A DNA stretch of 64,000 nucleotides, taken from the NCBI RefSeq assembly GCF_040683095.1, contig NZ_JBFBCI010000010.1:62001-126000 (forward strand). Direction: 5' to 3'. A program made the position numbers and the translations under genes. Every line of letters begins with the position of its first letter. The stretch's first letter is position 1. This stretch comes from Sphaerisporangium sp040683095 (GTDB lineage: Bacteria > Actinomycetota > Actinomycetes > Streptosporangiales > Streptosporangiaceae). Of the stretch, positions 54,701 through 62,810 are shown one piece after another. A model generated the notes under the pieces. That model ran no database searches. It was not told the DNA's origin and saw only the letters and a program-made list of their open reading frames with translations.

Positions 54701-56276
54701 CGCGGATCGCGTCGAGCGGCGGGTTGGTGACCTGGGCGAACAGCTGGCTGAAGTAGTCGAACAGCAGCCTCGGCTTCTCGCTCAGCACCGCGACCGGCGA
54801 GTCGGTGCCCATCGAGCCGATCGGCTCGGCGCCCGTCTTCGCCATCGGCGCCAGGATGATCCGCAGCTCCTCCTCGGTGTACCCGAAGGTCTGCTGGCGC
54901 TTCACCAGGGCCTCGTGGGTGACGATCGGGCGCTGGCGCTCGGGCAGCTCCTCGAACCGGACGAGCCCGGCGTGCAGCCAGTCGGCGTACGGCTCGGCGG
55001 CGGCCAGCTCGGCCTTGATCTCGTCATCCTCGATGATCTTGCCGAGGGAGGTGTCGACGAGGAACATCTTGCCGGGCTGCAGGCGGCCCTTGCGCACCAC
55101 CTTGGACGCCTCGATGTCCAGCACGCCGGCCTCGGAGGCGAGCACCACCAGGCCGTCCTCGGTCACCCAGTAGCGTCCCGGGCGCAGGCCGTTGCGGTCG
55201 AGCACCGCGCCGACCAGGGTGCCGTCGCTGAAGGTGATCGAGGCCGGGCCGTCCCACGCCTCCATCGAGGTGGAGTGGTACTCGTAGAACGCGCGCCGCG
55301 CCGGGTCCATCTCCGCGTGGTTCTCCCACGCCTCGGGGATCATCATCAGCACGGCGTGCGGCAGGCTCCGGCCGCCGAGGTGCAGCAGTTCGAGGCACTC
55401 GTCGAAGGATGCCGTGTCCGAGCCGTCCGGGTCGCAGATCGGGAACAGCCGCGCGGGGTCGCCGGGGATCAGCTCGCTGTTCAGCATCGCCTCACGGGCC
55501 CGCATCCAGTTGCGGTTGCCCTTGACGGTGTTGATCTCACCGTTGTGCGCGACGTACCGGTACGGGTGCGCCAGCGGCCACGACGGGAACGTGTTGGTGG
55601 AGAACCGCGAGTGCACCAGCGCGATCGCGCTCTCGAACCGCTCGTCGGTCAGGTCCGGGAAGAACTCCCCGAGCTGAGGGGTCGTCAGCATGCCCTTGTA
55701 GACGATCGTCCGTGAGGACAGCGAGGGGAAGTAGACGTCCACCTCGTGCTCGGCCCGCTTGCGCAGGCAGAAGGCCAGCCGGTCGAGCTCCAGGCCGGTC
55801 TCGCCGCCCGGCGAGGACACGAAGAGCTGCAGGAACGCGGGCATGACGGCGCGGGCGCTCGGGCCCGGGTGGGAGGCGTCGACGGGCAGCTCACGCCACC
55901 CGAGGACCGTCAGGCCCTCCTCGGCGGCGATCTCCTCGATCATCCCGGTGGCGATCGCGCGGGCCTGCGCGTCCACCGGCAGGAACGCGATGCCCGCGGC
56001 GTAGGAGCCGGCCGGGGGAAGGGGGAAGTCCACAGAAACGCGGAGGAACGCGTCGGGCAACTGCGTCAGGATGCCGGCACCGTCCCCGGTGTCCGGTTCA
56101 CTACCCTTGGCTCCTCGGTGATCGAGATTGCGCAGTGCCGTCAGGGCCTTCGCGACGATGTCGTGCGTGCGGCGGCCGTGGACATCGGCCACCATGGCGA
56201 CACCACAGGCGTCATGCTCATGCGAAGGGTGGTACAGGCCCTGGGGCTCGGGGAAACCGAGGCGGGCAGCAGGCAT
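51762..56276 (-). CDS. gltB: Glutamate synthase large subunit (GltB)
   Basis: GltB transfers the amide nitrogen of glutamine to 2-oxoglutarate. The 1504-residue protein has an N-terminal glutaminase domain with nucleophilic Cys in EHDACGVAMVADVHG, a central domain, and the FMN-binding synthase domain (PGEGGQLPGHKVYPWIAKTR). Its cysteine cluster is CVMMRVCHLDTCPVGV and the C-terminal beta-helix includes GLYGATSGEVFIRGVAGERF. The frame is open to 56420, but the ATG at 56276 has GGAGG at six nt and gives the usual length. The 297-nt upstream gap (56277-56573) holds the promoter; an imperfect palindrome around 56360-56382 may be an operator. Confidence 0.97.
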   Translation of the reverse strand: MPAARLGFPEPQGLYHPSHEHDACGVAMVADVHGRRTHDIVAKALTALRNLDHRGAKGSEPDTGDGAGILTQLPDAFLRVSVDFPLPPAGSYAAGIAFLPVDAQARAIATGMIEEIAAEEGLTVLGWRELPVDASHPGPSARAVMPAFLQLFVSSPGGETGLELDRLAFCLRKRAEHEVDVYFPSLSSRTIVYKGMLTTPQLGEFFPDLTDERFESAIALVHSRFSTNTFPSWPLAHPYRYVAHNGEINTVKGNRNWMRAREAMLNSELIPGDPARLFPICDPDGSDTASFDECLELLHLGGRSLPHAVLMMIPEAWENHAEMDPARRAFYEYHSTSMEAWDGPASITFSDGTLVGAVLDRNGLRPGRYWVTEDGLVVLASEAGVLDIEASKVVRKGRLQPGKMFLVDTSLGKIIEDDEIKAELAAAEPYADWLHAGLVRFEELPERQRPIVTHEALVKRQQTFGYTEEELRIILAPMAKTGAEPIGSMGTDSPVAVLSEKPRLLFDYFSQLFAQVTNPPLDAIREELVTSLQTTIGPEGNLLAPGPASCRRLVLPYPVIDNDELAKIIHINDEGALPGFQPHVVSGLFEVSGGGEGLLHRLEEICAEVSEAIAGGARIIVLSDRGSDARMAPIPSLMLTGAVHHHLIHEKSRTRVGLVVETGEARECHHMALLIGYGASAVNPYLAIETVEDMIASGTLALDPRAAVRNLIKAYGKGVLKIMSKMGVSTVASYTGAQIFEALGLGQDVVDACFAGTTSRLGGVGFDVLAGETALRHRRAYPRAENAHRRLEVGGEYQWRREGEPHLFSPETVFRLQHATRARRYEIFKQYTDLVDGQAEKLMTLRGLFKLREGLRPAVPIDEVEPVESIVKRFSTGAMSYGSISREAHETIAIAMNRLGAKSNTGEGGEDPERLHDPVRRSAIKQVASGRFGVTSEYLVNAADLQIKMAQGAKPGEGGQLPGHKVYPWIAKTRHSTPGVGLISPPPHHDIYSIEDLAQLIHDLKNSNPEARVHVKLVAEVGVGTVAAGVSKAHADVVLISGHDGGTGASPLTSIKHAGAPWELGLAETQQTLLLNGLRDRIVVQADGQLKTGRDVIVAALLGAEEFGFATAPLVVSGCVMMRVCHLDTCPVGVATQNPELRRRFSGKPEFVVNFFEFVAREVREYLAALGFRSIDEAVGHAEFLDTTAAEDHWKAAGLDLSPILHVPSLPEGTPLRHTVPQDHGLDKALDNTLIQLAEGALKYGDRVTLELPIRNVNRTVGTMLGNQVTKRYGGEGLPDNTIDVSFTGSAGNSFGAFVPKGVTLRLTGDANDYLAKGLSGGRVTVRPHPDAPFSAETQVIAGNVGLYGATSGEVFIRGVAGERFCVRNSGATAVVEGVGDHGCEYMTGGRAVVLGPTGRNFAAGMSGGIAYVLDLNQARVNREMVEIEQLTESDSEFLREIVERHLAETGSTVAKALLDDWDGTLTRFGKIMPIDYKRVLKAAETARAEGRDIDEAVMAAVHG

Positions 56277-56573
56277 TGAATCCCTCCCGTCGTCTTCGTC
56301 TGCTTCGTCTGAATTGGCGAGTGCAGGCAAGAGGGACGACGTTGGCCCTGCTGCAGTTAGGTGTGTAGAGACTACCTCACCCTGCCGGAATGGTGCCCGC
56401 CAGGTGGGAATCGCGAACATTCACCATCGGAGTGCCCACATCTGGGTGTACACAGCCGTACGTCCCAGGCCGCGAACACTTGAACGGCTCATGCCAGGTC
56501 GTTATTCCAGATCGACACGTACTCAAACACTCCGGAGTCGGTCAGGAACCGGTCAAATTCGCCGGGCGCGCGC

Positions 56574-57218
56574 TCAGCCCGCCGCCAGGACCCGTGCCTG
56601 CGCGAACGCGCCGAGCCCGTCCAGCGCGAGCTGCGGGAAGGTGAGATCGTCGCCGGCGACGTCCCCGACCGGGCCGACCCAGTTGACGACCACGAAATGG
56701 CCGAGAGCACGGACCTCCGCGCGGCTGCGCGCGGCGTCGAACGCCTGCTGACCGGGCGCGAGGCGCAGGAAGCCGCCGCCGCGCCGGGGGTCGAGCGCCG
56801 CCACGAGCCGGTCGGCGGAGGCGCCGTCGGCCATGTCGAACACGGCGTACTGGCCGGACACGCCGCCGCCGGAGGCCGCGAAGCCGGCGCGCGCCACCCG
56901 GGCGCACCCCGAGGCCGCGGCCTTCACCGCGCTCCCCCACAGCGCCTCGGCGCAGTCGTCCGAGACCGCGACCTCGCGGCGTTCCATGGTCACGCCCTGC
57001 GCGGCCGGGCTCGGCGAGGCCCCGAAGACCTCCTGGCCGGTCAGCGGGCGCGGGTCCAGGCGGCGGGTCGCGATGGGCGCGTACAACGCGGACGTCGGCT
57101 CGCCCCGGAAGAACGCGGGGCTCGGGCCCGTCTCCGGCCGCGTGGCCACGTAGAGGCCCACGCCCGCGGCGGCGAGCACGCCGGCGACCGCGACGACGAT
57201 CAGCGTACGGCTTGGCAC
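56574..57218 (-). CDS. Membrane-anchored hypothetical protein, paralog of 57230-58036
   Basis: The 214-residue protein has one N-terminal membrane anchor (residues 5-24) and an extracytoplasmic domain of about 190 residues. Shared with its neighbour are the blocks YAPIATRRLDPRPL and GQEVFGA, a central pair of cysteines (DDCAEALWGSAVKAAASGCA), and GQYAVFDMADGASADRLVAA. No family is recognised. A GTG at 57218 is supported by a TAGGGT box 8 nt upstream; the apparent longer frame is a shadow of the neighbour. The gene sits 11 nt from the paralog in the same direction. Confidence 0.75.
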   Translation of the reverse strand: MPSRTLIVVAVAGVLAAAGVGLYVATRPETGPSPAFFRGEPTSALYAPIATRRLDPRPLTGQEVFGASPSPAAQGVTMERREVAVSDDCAEALWGSAVKAAASGCARVARAGFAASGGGVSGQYAVFDMADGASADRLVAALDPRRGGGFLRLAPGQQAFDAARSRAEVRALGHFVVVNWVGPVGDVAGDDLTFPQLALDGLGAFAQARVLAAG

Positions 57219-57226
57219 GGCAGCCG

Positions 57227-57232
57227 ACCCTA
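57227..57232 (-). promoter_or_regulatory. -10 box TAGGGT near the second paralog gene
   Basis: TAGGGT is 8 nt before GTG 57218 and overlaps the end of the upstream gene, allowing separate leaderless expression. Confidence 0.35.
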
Positions 57233-58036
57233 TCCGGCCGGGAGCGGCGGCGGCCCGCCGACGGAGACGACGCGGCGGTAGATGGCCTTCTCGGCCCCCC
57301 GGGCGGCGAGGGTCAGCGACACGAAATCGTCCTTCGGCCCCGGATCGCGGCCGTCGACCCGGCCGACCCAGACGAACCCGGCGTAGTGCCCCATGGCGTG
57401 CCCGCTGCCCTCGGTGTACCCGTCGCCGGAGAACACCGCCGTCTTGGACTCCAGCGGACGCACCCACCCGCCGCCGCGGTACAGCGTCGACATGGCCTGC
57501 ACGAACCCGTCGGCGGCCTCCGAGCTCGCCAGGTTGAACAGGGTGTACTGGGCGACGTACCGGCGGTCGGCGCTGAGGTAGACGCCGCGGACGGCCTGGG
57601 TGCAGCCGGCCTTCCCCAGCTCGGCCAGCACGCTGCCGCCCCAGACGACCGGCGCGCAGGCGTCGTCCAGGCGGTGGTCCAGCAGACGCAGCGTCAGCGC
57701 GCCGCTCTTCAGCGTCTTGGCCCCGAAGACCTCCTCGGCCTTCAGTGGAGACGCGTCGGCCTCGCGGCCGCCGATGGGGGCGAACAGCTTGGGCGAGGCC
57801 CACGCCTGGTAATCGTCCGGATGGGGAAGTCCGATCAAGTCGCCCGAGCTCGGCTCGGGCGACTGATCGCGGATGCCCAGCGTGCTGACCACGAGCGTCA
57901 GCCCGAACCCGCCCACGAGCACGGCGAGCACCGTGCCGACGGCGATCAGCACGCGCTGCTGCCGCTGCGTCAGCCCGCGCTCGGCCAGGGCCGGGACCTC
58001 GAACGAGGAGCGGCGTCTCTTGCTGCGGGCACTCAC
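57230..58036 (-). CDS. Membrane-anchored hypothetical protein, first paralog
   Basis: The 268-residue protein has a basic cytosolic start (SARSKRRRSSFEVP), one membrane segment (residues 28-52) and an external domain. It shares with the next gene FAPIGGREADASPL, EEVFGAKTL, the DDACAPVVWGGSVLAELGKA segment with a second Cys nearby (GCTQAV), and YVAQYTLFNLASSEAADGF. The two cysteines may form a disulfide, of interest given the DsbA-like gene 1.2 kb upstream. The end of the domain contains HYAGFVWVGRVDGRDPG. The function is unknown. It lies 34 nt after lgt. Confidence 0.78.
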   Translation of the reverse strand: MSARSKRRRSSFEVPALAERGLTQRQQRVLIAVGTVLAVLVGGFGLTLVVSTLGIRDQSPEPSSGDLIGLPHPDDYQAWASPKLFAPIGGREADASPLKAEEVFGAKTLKSGALTLRLLDHRLDDACAPVVWGGSVLAELGKAGCTQAVRGVYLSADRRYVAQYTLFNLASSEAADGFVQAMSTLYRGGGWVRPLESKTAVFSGDGYTEGSGHAMGHYAGFVWVGRVDGRDPGPKDDFVSLTLAARGAEKAIYRRVVSVGGPPPLPAG

Positions 58037-58070
58037 AGGCGGCCGGCTCCCCCCGAGGAGCGGCCTGGAG

Positions 58071-59165
58071 TCATCGCGAATTCGCCTCCGAGTCCGACGC
58101 CGCGGACGCCGGGCCGACCTCGGCCTTGGCGGCGGGCCCGGCCTCCGGGGACGTGTCCTTCGCCTCGCCGGGCTCGGCGCCCGTGCTCTTCCCGGCGTCG
58201 CCGTCGGCCTCCGGCGGGGACGGATCGCGGGCGATCTCCTGCGCGTCGGCCTGGCCGGCGTCGTGCGACGGGTCGGCCGCGGCCGTCTCGTGCGCGTCGG
58301 CCTGGTCCGCGCCGTGCGCAGGATCGGCGGACAGGAGGTCGCCGGAGTGCGGGACCACGATCTCTTCGGTGGTCTTGTCCCTGGTCAGCCAGAAGTAGAG
58401 CAGCGCGCCGGCGAACAGCAGCAGGGCGGTCCACTGGTTGAGCCGCATGCCGAGGACGTGGTGCGCGGGGTCGACCCGGAGGCCCTCGACCCAGAACCGG
58501 CCGAAGGTGTAGCCCGCGACGTACAGCGCGAACAGCCGGCCGTGCCGCAGCGTGAACCGCCGGCCCAGCAGGACCAGCGCGCCCGCGAGGATCAGATTCC
58601 ACAGCGACTCGTACAGGAACGTCGGGTGGTAGGTGGACACGCCCGCGACCGTGCCGTCGCGGCCCGGGTCGATCTCCAGGCCCCACGGCAGGTCGGTGGG
58701 ACCGCCGAACAGCTCCTGGTTGAAGTAGTTGCCCCAGCGGCCGATGGCCTGCGCCACCGCGATGCCGGGGGCGCAGACGTCGGCGACCGCCGACAGCGAG
58801 ATGCCTCGCCTACGGCAGGCGATCCACACGCCGACGGCGCCGAGCGCGATGGCGCCCCAGATGCCGAGGCCGCCGTGCCAGATGTACAGGACGTCGATGG
58901 GCCGGTTGGGCGCGTCCGCACCGAAGTACAACTGCCAGTCGGTGATGACGTGGTACAACCGGCCGCCGACCAGGCCGAACGGAACGGCCCAGACGGCGAG
59001 GTCGGTGATCGTGCCAGGCTCGCCGCCGCGGGCACGCCAGCGGCGCTCGCCGATCCAGACGGCGGCGATGACGCCGAGCACGATGCAGAAAGCGTAGGCC
59101 CGCAGAGGGATCGGTCCGAGGTACCAGACCCCTTCGGGCGGGCTGGGAATGGAGGCCAGGGGCAT
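58071..59165 (-). CDS. lgt: Prolipoprotein diacylglyceryl transferase with C-terminal acidic extension
   Basis: Lgt attaches diacylglycerol to the lipobox cysteine of prolipoproteins. The membrane enzyme has the family motifs GGRLYHVITDWQLYFG, HGGLGIWGAIALGA and IAQAIGRWGNYFNQE-like (AVAQAIGRWGNYFNQE). It has six or seven hydrophobic segments over about 255 residues. A further 110 residues, probably disordered, form an Asp/Ala/His-rich tail with repeats such as HGADQADAHETAAAD and HDAGQADAQEIARDP; actinomycete Lgt often has a tail, but its role is unknown. The ATG at 59165 has a TAACGT box 8 nt upstream. Confidence 0.95.
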   Translation of the reverse strand: MPLASIPSPPEGVWYLGPIPLRAYAFCIVLGVIAAVWIGERRWRARGGEPGTITDLAVWAVPFGLVGGRLYHVITDWQLYFGADAPNRPIDVLYIWHGGLGIWGAIALGAVGVWIACRRRGISLSAVADVCAPGIAVAQAIGRWGNYFNQELFGGPTDLPWGLEIDPGRDGTVAGVSTYHPTFLYESLWNLILAGALVLLGRRFTLRHGRLFALYVAGYTFGRFWVEGLRVDPAHHVLGMRLNQWTALLLFAGALLYFWLTRDKTTEEIVVPHSGDLLSADPAHGADQADAHETAAADPSHDAGQADAQEIARDPSPPEADGDAGKSTGAEPGEAKDTSPEAGPAAKAEVGPASAASDSEANSR

Positions 59166-59173
59166 GTCAGGTG

Positions 59174-59179
59174 ACGTTA
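59174..59179 (-). promoter_or_regulatory. -10 box TAACGT of lgt
   Basis: TAACGT is 8 nt before ATG 59165, inside the short spacer after the DsbA-like gene. Confidence 0.4.
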
Positions 59180-59191
59180 CCGGTTTCGTGC

Positions 59192-59944
59192 CTACTTCGC
59201 GGCATCAAGAATGGCCTGGCGAAGTGAAGCGGGGCTGAACGAGACGTTGTTGTCGACGACCTTGCCGTCGAGCCGCAGCGTGGGCGTGCCCTCCGGGACG
59301 AGCTTCGCGTCCAGGATCTGCTTGCTGTAGGCGGCCTGGGCCTCGGTGTTCTTCTGGCTGCGCACGCAGGACTCGAAGCCCGGGTCGGTGACCCCGGCCT
59401 CCTTGCCCCACTTCACCAGGTCGTCGAGCGAGAACCCGGACTTCGTCTCCGGCGGCTGCTCCTTGAAGAGGCGGTCGTGGAAGGCGATCCACTGGTCGCC
59501 GTTCGTGATACAGCGCGCGGCCGAGGATGCGCGCATGGTGTTCCCGTGCGCGGGCTCCTGCTCGAAGATGTTGATCGGGTGGTAGACGACCTTGACCTGG
59601 CCCGCCGCCGCCATGTTCTTCACCGTGGCCGAACTGACCTGCTCGAACGCCTGGCAGGCCGGACACTGGAAGTCCTCGTAGATGTCCAGGACCGGCTTGG
59701 TGACGCCCGGCTTGGCCATGACGACCGAGCCGTCCGGCTGGATGGTGACCGGGGCGAGCGCGCCGGTGACGGTCTCCGACTTCCCGGACTGGACGTACCA
59801 CCACCCGCCGCCGACGACGGCGAGCATCACGACCACCACGGCGGCGACGGTGGCGAGGCGGCGGCGCTGCTGCTGCCTGGCCTCCTGCTCGCGCTGCGTC
59901 TTGATCCGCTCGCGGGCGGAGACCTCCCGCGCGGCCTTACCCAT
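59192..59944 (-). CDS. Membrane-anchored DsbA/thioredoxin-like oxidoreductase
   Basis: The 250-residue protein has a basic cytosolic end, one membrane anchor (residues 29-50) and a DsbA-type thioredoxin domain. The active-site CPAC lies in YEDFQCPACQAFEQVS near residue 94, followed by an inserted helical region and the cis-Pro loop KLVPEGTPTLRLDG. An isolated Cys in PGFESCVRSQ could be structural. The ATG at 59944 has GGAGG at seven nt. Similar proteins are the Mdb/DsbA-like thiol oxidases of actinobacteria; the MauE gene upstream fits that role. Confidence 0.92.
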   Translation of the reverse strand: MGKAAREVSARERIKTQREQEARQQQRRRLATVAAVVVVMLAVVGGGWWYVQSGKSETVTGALAPVTIQPDGSVVMAKPGVTKPVLDIYEDFQCPACQAFEQVSSATVKNMAAAGQVKVVYHPINIFEQEPAHGNTMRASSAARCITNGDQWIAFHDRLFKEQPPETKSGFSLDDLVKWGKEAGVTDPGFESCVRSQKNTEAQAAYSKQILDAKLVPEGTPTLRLDGKVVDNNVSFSPASLRQAILDAAK

Positions 59945-59972
59945 TAGAACTCCTCCCTCGTTCCGGCCTCAG

Positions 59973-60506
59973 TCAGGCCGGGCTCAATCCGGGTTCTCCG
60001 CCCTCCGGCTCGTCGCCGCCCGTGTCCGGGACGATCCCGAGAGCCGAGTCGAGCGCGAACCGGCCCGGGGGCCGCCAGGCGATCCAGGCGCCGAGCAGGA
60101 ACAGCCCGGCGTCACGGAGGATCTCCCACAGGTAGTTCGGATCCTGCGCGGCGCCGAGCTTCCCCCCGCCGCCGAAGCAGCCGCAGTCGATGCGCAGGCC
60201 CCGCGCCCACGCCGACGCGATGCCGACCACGAAGGCCAGCATGAGCAGCGCGGAGACGGCGCCCGCCCAGCGCGTGAGCAGACCGACTACCAGCAACACC
60301 CCGACGACGATCTCGATGATCGGCAGGCCGTAGCCCACCGCGGTCGCGACCGAATCCGGCAGGAGCTCGTACGCCTTCACCGCCTGGATGGACAGGGCGG
60401 GCGTGCCGATCTTGAGCCCCCCGGCGGCGATGAGCACGCCGGCGACCACCAGCCGGGCGACGGTCGTCACCCAGGGTACCGCCGGATGCACGTAAAGCGA
60501 CCTCAT
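59973..60506 (-). CDS. MauE/DoxX-like membrane protein
   Basis: The 177-residue protein has four hydrophobic segments and the MauE signature with a cysteine pair, RIDCGCFGGGG, near residue 110. The N-terminal helix reads LVVAGVLIAAGGLKIG. MauE-type proteins take part in disulfide formation or quinone-linked redox in the membrane, which fits the DsbA-like protein 28 nt downstream. ATG 60506 follows GAGAGG by eight nt. The 234-nt gap to trpA (60507-60740) has no recognised gene. Confidence 0.88.
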   Translation of the reverse strand: MRSLYVHPAVPWVTTVARLVVAGVLIAAGGLKIGTPALSIQAVKAYELLPDSVATAVGYGLPIIEIVVGVLLVVGLLTRWAGAVSALLMLAFVVGIASAWARGLRIDCGCFGGGGKLGAAQDPNYLWEILRDAGLFLLGAWIAWRPPGRFALDSALGIVPDTGGDEPEGGEPGLSPA

Positions 60507-60740
60507 CGGCGCGACCTCTCTGAACTCAGCGAATCAACGTCTGGTATGCCCCGGGTGAAGCCGGCCGGGGAACGGCGGGCATGACACGCCGCGGACCGGT
60601 CCGGTAACCGGCTTCACGCCGAAGGGTACCGGGCCACAAGCCCATCATGACGCCGATAAGAGCCCGGTAAGCGACGCCGGTGGCGTCGGGGCAGGGGACG
60701 TTGACCTCGGAAAACGACCAAAGAGGAAGAAGCGCGAAGA

Positions 60741-61535
60741 TCAGGCGCGTACGCCCGCGGCGAGCTCGGCGGCGAGCTCGCGAACCGCCGACAGACCGGC
60801 GGCCTCGTCGGGGGCGTCGAGGAGGCGGCGGATGAACGCCGACCCGACGATGACGCCGTCGGCGTACCCGGCGACCTCGGCGGCCTGCGCCCCGGTGCCG
60901 ACGCCGAGGCCCACGCACACGGGCAGGCCGGTGTGGGTGCGGGTGCGCTCGACCAGGCCCGCGGCGGCCACGCTCACGCTCGCACGCGCGCCTGTGACGC
61001 CCATCAGCGAGGCGGCGTAGACGAAGCCGGTGCAGCAGTCGGCCACGGCCTGGATGCGCTCGTCCGTGGAACTGGGGGCGACCAGGAAGACGGTGTCGAT
61101 GCCGGCCTCGGCGCTGAAGCGGCGCCAGGGCCCGGCCTCCTCGGGCGTGAGGTCGGGGGTGATGGTGCCGACGCCGCCGGCGTTCGCGAGCTCACGGGCG
61201 AAGCGCTCGGCGCCGTAGCGGTCGATCGGGTTCCAGTAGGTCATGACCAGCACGGCGGCGCCGGTCTTGGCCACGCCCTCGACGGTGTGCATGACGTCGG
61301 CGATGCGGGTGCCGCCGGTGAGCGCGGTGTGGACGGCGGCCTGGATCGTGGGACCGTCCATGAGCGGGTCGGAGTAGGGCAGGCCGATCTCGATGACGTC
61401 GCAGCCGGCCTCCACCATCGCGGTCGCGGCGGCGATGGCGCCGTCCTTAGTGGGGAAGCCGGCCGGGAGGTACCCGACCAGGGCGGCCCGCCGGTCGGCC
61501 CGCGCCTTCTCGAACACCGTCTGAAGAGTCGTCAT
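60741..61535 (-). CDS. trpA: Tryptophan synthase alpha chain
   Basis: TrpA cleaves indole-3-glycerol phosphate to indole and glyceraldehyde 3-phosphate. Catalytic residues are visible: Glu in DVIEIGLPYSDPLMDG and Asp in TITPDLTPEEAG. The phosphate-binding glycines are in VCVGLGVGTGAQAAEVAGYA and DGVIVGSAFIRR. The protein is 264 residues. It follows trpB by 33 nt and is the last gene of trpCBA here. Confidence 0.96.
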   Translation of the reverse strand: MTTLQTVFEKARADRRAALVGYLPAGFPTKDGAIAAATAMVEAGCDVIEIGLPYSDPLMDGPTIQAAVHTALTGGTRIADVMHTVEGVAKTGAAVLVMTYWNPIDRYGAERFARELANAGGVGTITPDLTPEEAGPWRRFSAEAGIDTVFLVAPSSTDERIQAVADCCTGFVYAASLMGVTGARASVSVAAAGLVERTRTHTGLPVCVGLGVGTGAQAAEVAGYADGVIVGSAFIRRLLDAPDEAAGLSAVRELAAELAAGVRA

Positions 61536-61568
61536 GTCAGAAGAGTCCCGCTCACAGGTTCTTGGGGC

Positions 61569-62810
61569 CTACAGGTTGAAGTACTTCATGGCGGTGCCCA
61601 TGTCCTTGTCGCCTCGGCCCGAGAGGTTGACCAGGATGGTGGCCTCCGGGCCGAGCTCGCGGCCGAGCTTGAGCGCGCCCGCGAGCGCGTGCGCCGACTC
61701 GATCGCCGGGATGATGCCCTCGGTGCGGGCGAGCAGGGAGAAGGCCGCCATGGCCTCGTCGTCGGTGACGCCGTGGTAGGTGGCGCGGCCGGAGTCCTTC
61801 AGCCAGGCGTGCTCGGGGCCGACGCCGGGGTAGTCCAGGCCCGCGGAGATCGAGTGCGACTCGATGGTCTGGCCCTCGTCGTCCTGCAGGACGTAGGTGC
61901 GGGCGCCGTGCAGGACGCCGATCGAGCCCTCGGTGAGGGTGAGGGCGTGCTCGCCGGACGCCAGGCCGTGCCCGCCGGCCTCGTAGCCGTGCAGGGCGAC
62001 GCCCGGGTCGCCGATGAAGGCGTGGAAGATTCCGATGGCGTTGGACCCGCCGCCCACGGCCGCCGCCACCGCGTCGGGGAGCCGGCCGGTGAGCTCCAGG
62101 ACCTGGCGCCGGGCCTCGACGCCGATGATGCGGGCGAAGTCGCGGACGATCTCGGGGAACGGGTGGGGCCCGGCGACGGTGCCGAACAGGTAGTGCGTGT
62201 TGTCGACGTTGGTGACCCAGTCGCGGAAGGCCTCGTTGATGGCGTCCTTGAGCGTGCGGCTGCCGTTGGCGACGGGGACGACCCGGGCGCCGAGCAGCTT
62301 CATGCGGGCGACGTTGAGCGCCTGGCGCTCGCAGTCGACCTCGCCCATGTAGATGACGCATTCGAGGCCGAGCAGCGCGCAGGCGGTGGCGGTGGCGACG
62401 CCGTGCTGGCCGGCGCCGGTCTCGGCGATCACGCGGGTCTTGCCGAGGCGCCGGGTGAGCAGCGCCTGCCCGAGCACGTTGTTGATCTTGTGGGCACCGG
62501 TGTGCGTGAGGTCCTCGCGCTTGAGCAGGACGCGGGCGCCGCCGGCGGCCTCGCCGAACCTGCCGACCTCGGTGACGGCGGTGGGCCGCCCGGCGTAGGT
62601 GCGCAGCAGGTGGTCGAACTCGCGCAGGAAGGCGACGTCGGCCTTGGCGTCCTCGTAGGCCTTGGCGACCTCGTCCAGGGCGGGGATGAGCGCCTCGGGC
62701 ACGAACCGGCCCCCGAACACCCCGAACCGGCCGCGGACATCGGGATCGTTACCGGCCGCGCCGTTGCCGGCGAGGTCGGCCGCGGTGATCAGGGTGCCCT
62801 CTGTGCTCAC
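61569..62810 (-). CDS. trpB: Tryptophan synthase beta chain
   Basis: TrpB condenses indole with serine using pyridoxal phosphate. The 413-residue protein has the PLP lysine in HTGAHKINNVLGQALLTRR, the glycine-rich cofactor site AVGGGSNAIGIFHAF and the indole-channel residues of LKREDLTHTG. A short acidic N-terminal extension precedes GRFGVFGGRFVPEALI. Its GTG overlaps the trpC stop by 4 nt. Confidence 0.97.
   Translation of the reverse strand: MSTEGTLITAADLAGNGAAGNDPDVRGRFGVFGGRFVPEALIPALDEVAKAYEDAKADVAFLREFDHLLRTYAGRPTAVTEVGRFGEAAGGARVLLKREDLTHTGAHKINNVLGQALLTRRLGKTRVIAETGAGQHGVATATACALLGLECVIYMGEVDCERQALNVARMKLLGARVVPVANGSRTLKDAINEAFRDWVTNVDNTHYLFGTVAGPHPFPEIVRDFARIIGVEARRQVLELTGRLPDAVAAAVGGGSNAIGIFHAFIGDPGVALHGYEAGGHGLASGEHALTLTEGSIGVLHGARTYVLQDDEGQTIESHSISAGLDYPGVGPEHAWLKDSGRATYHGVTDDEAMAAFSLLARTEGIIPAIESAHALAGALKLGRELGPEATILVNLSGRGDKDMGTAMKYFNL

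Noticed and set aside
51768..55715. Open frame of 1315 codons antisense to gltB
   Set aside because: It is a mirror of the GC-rich codon bias of gltB, has no domain, and overlaps a certain gene; the same applies to the 819-codon frame antisense to polA (33526-35985).
60526..60918. Minus-strand frame between trpA and the MauE gene
   Set aside because: Most of it overlaps trpA; the remaining part has no start signal or recognisable domain.
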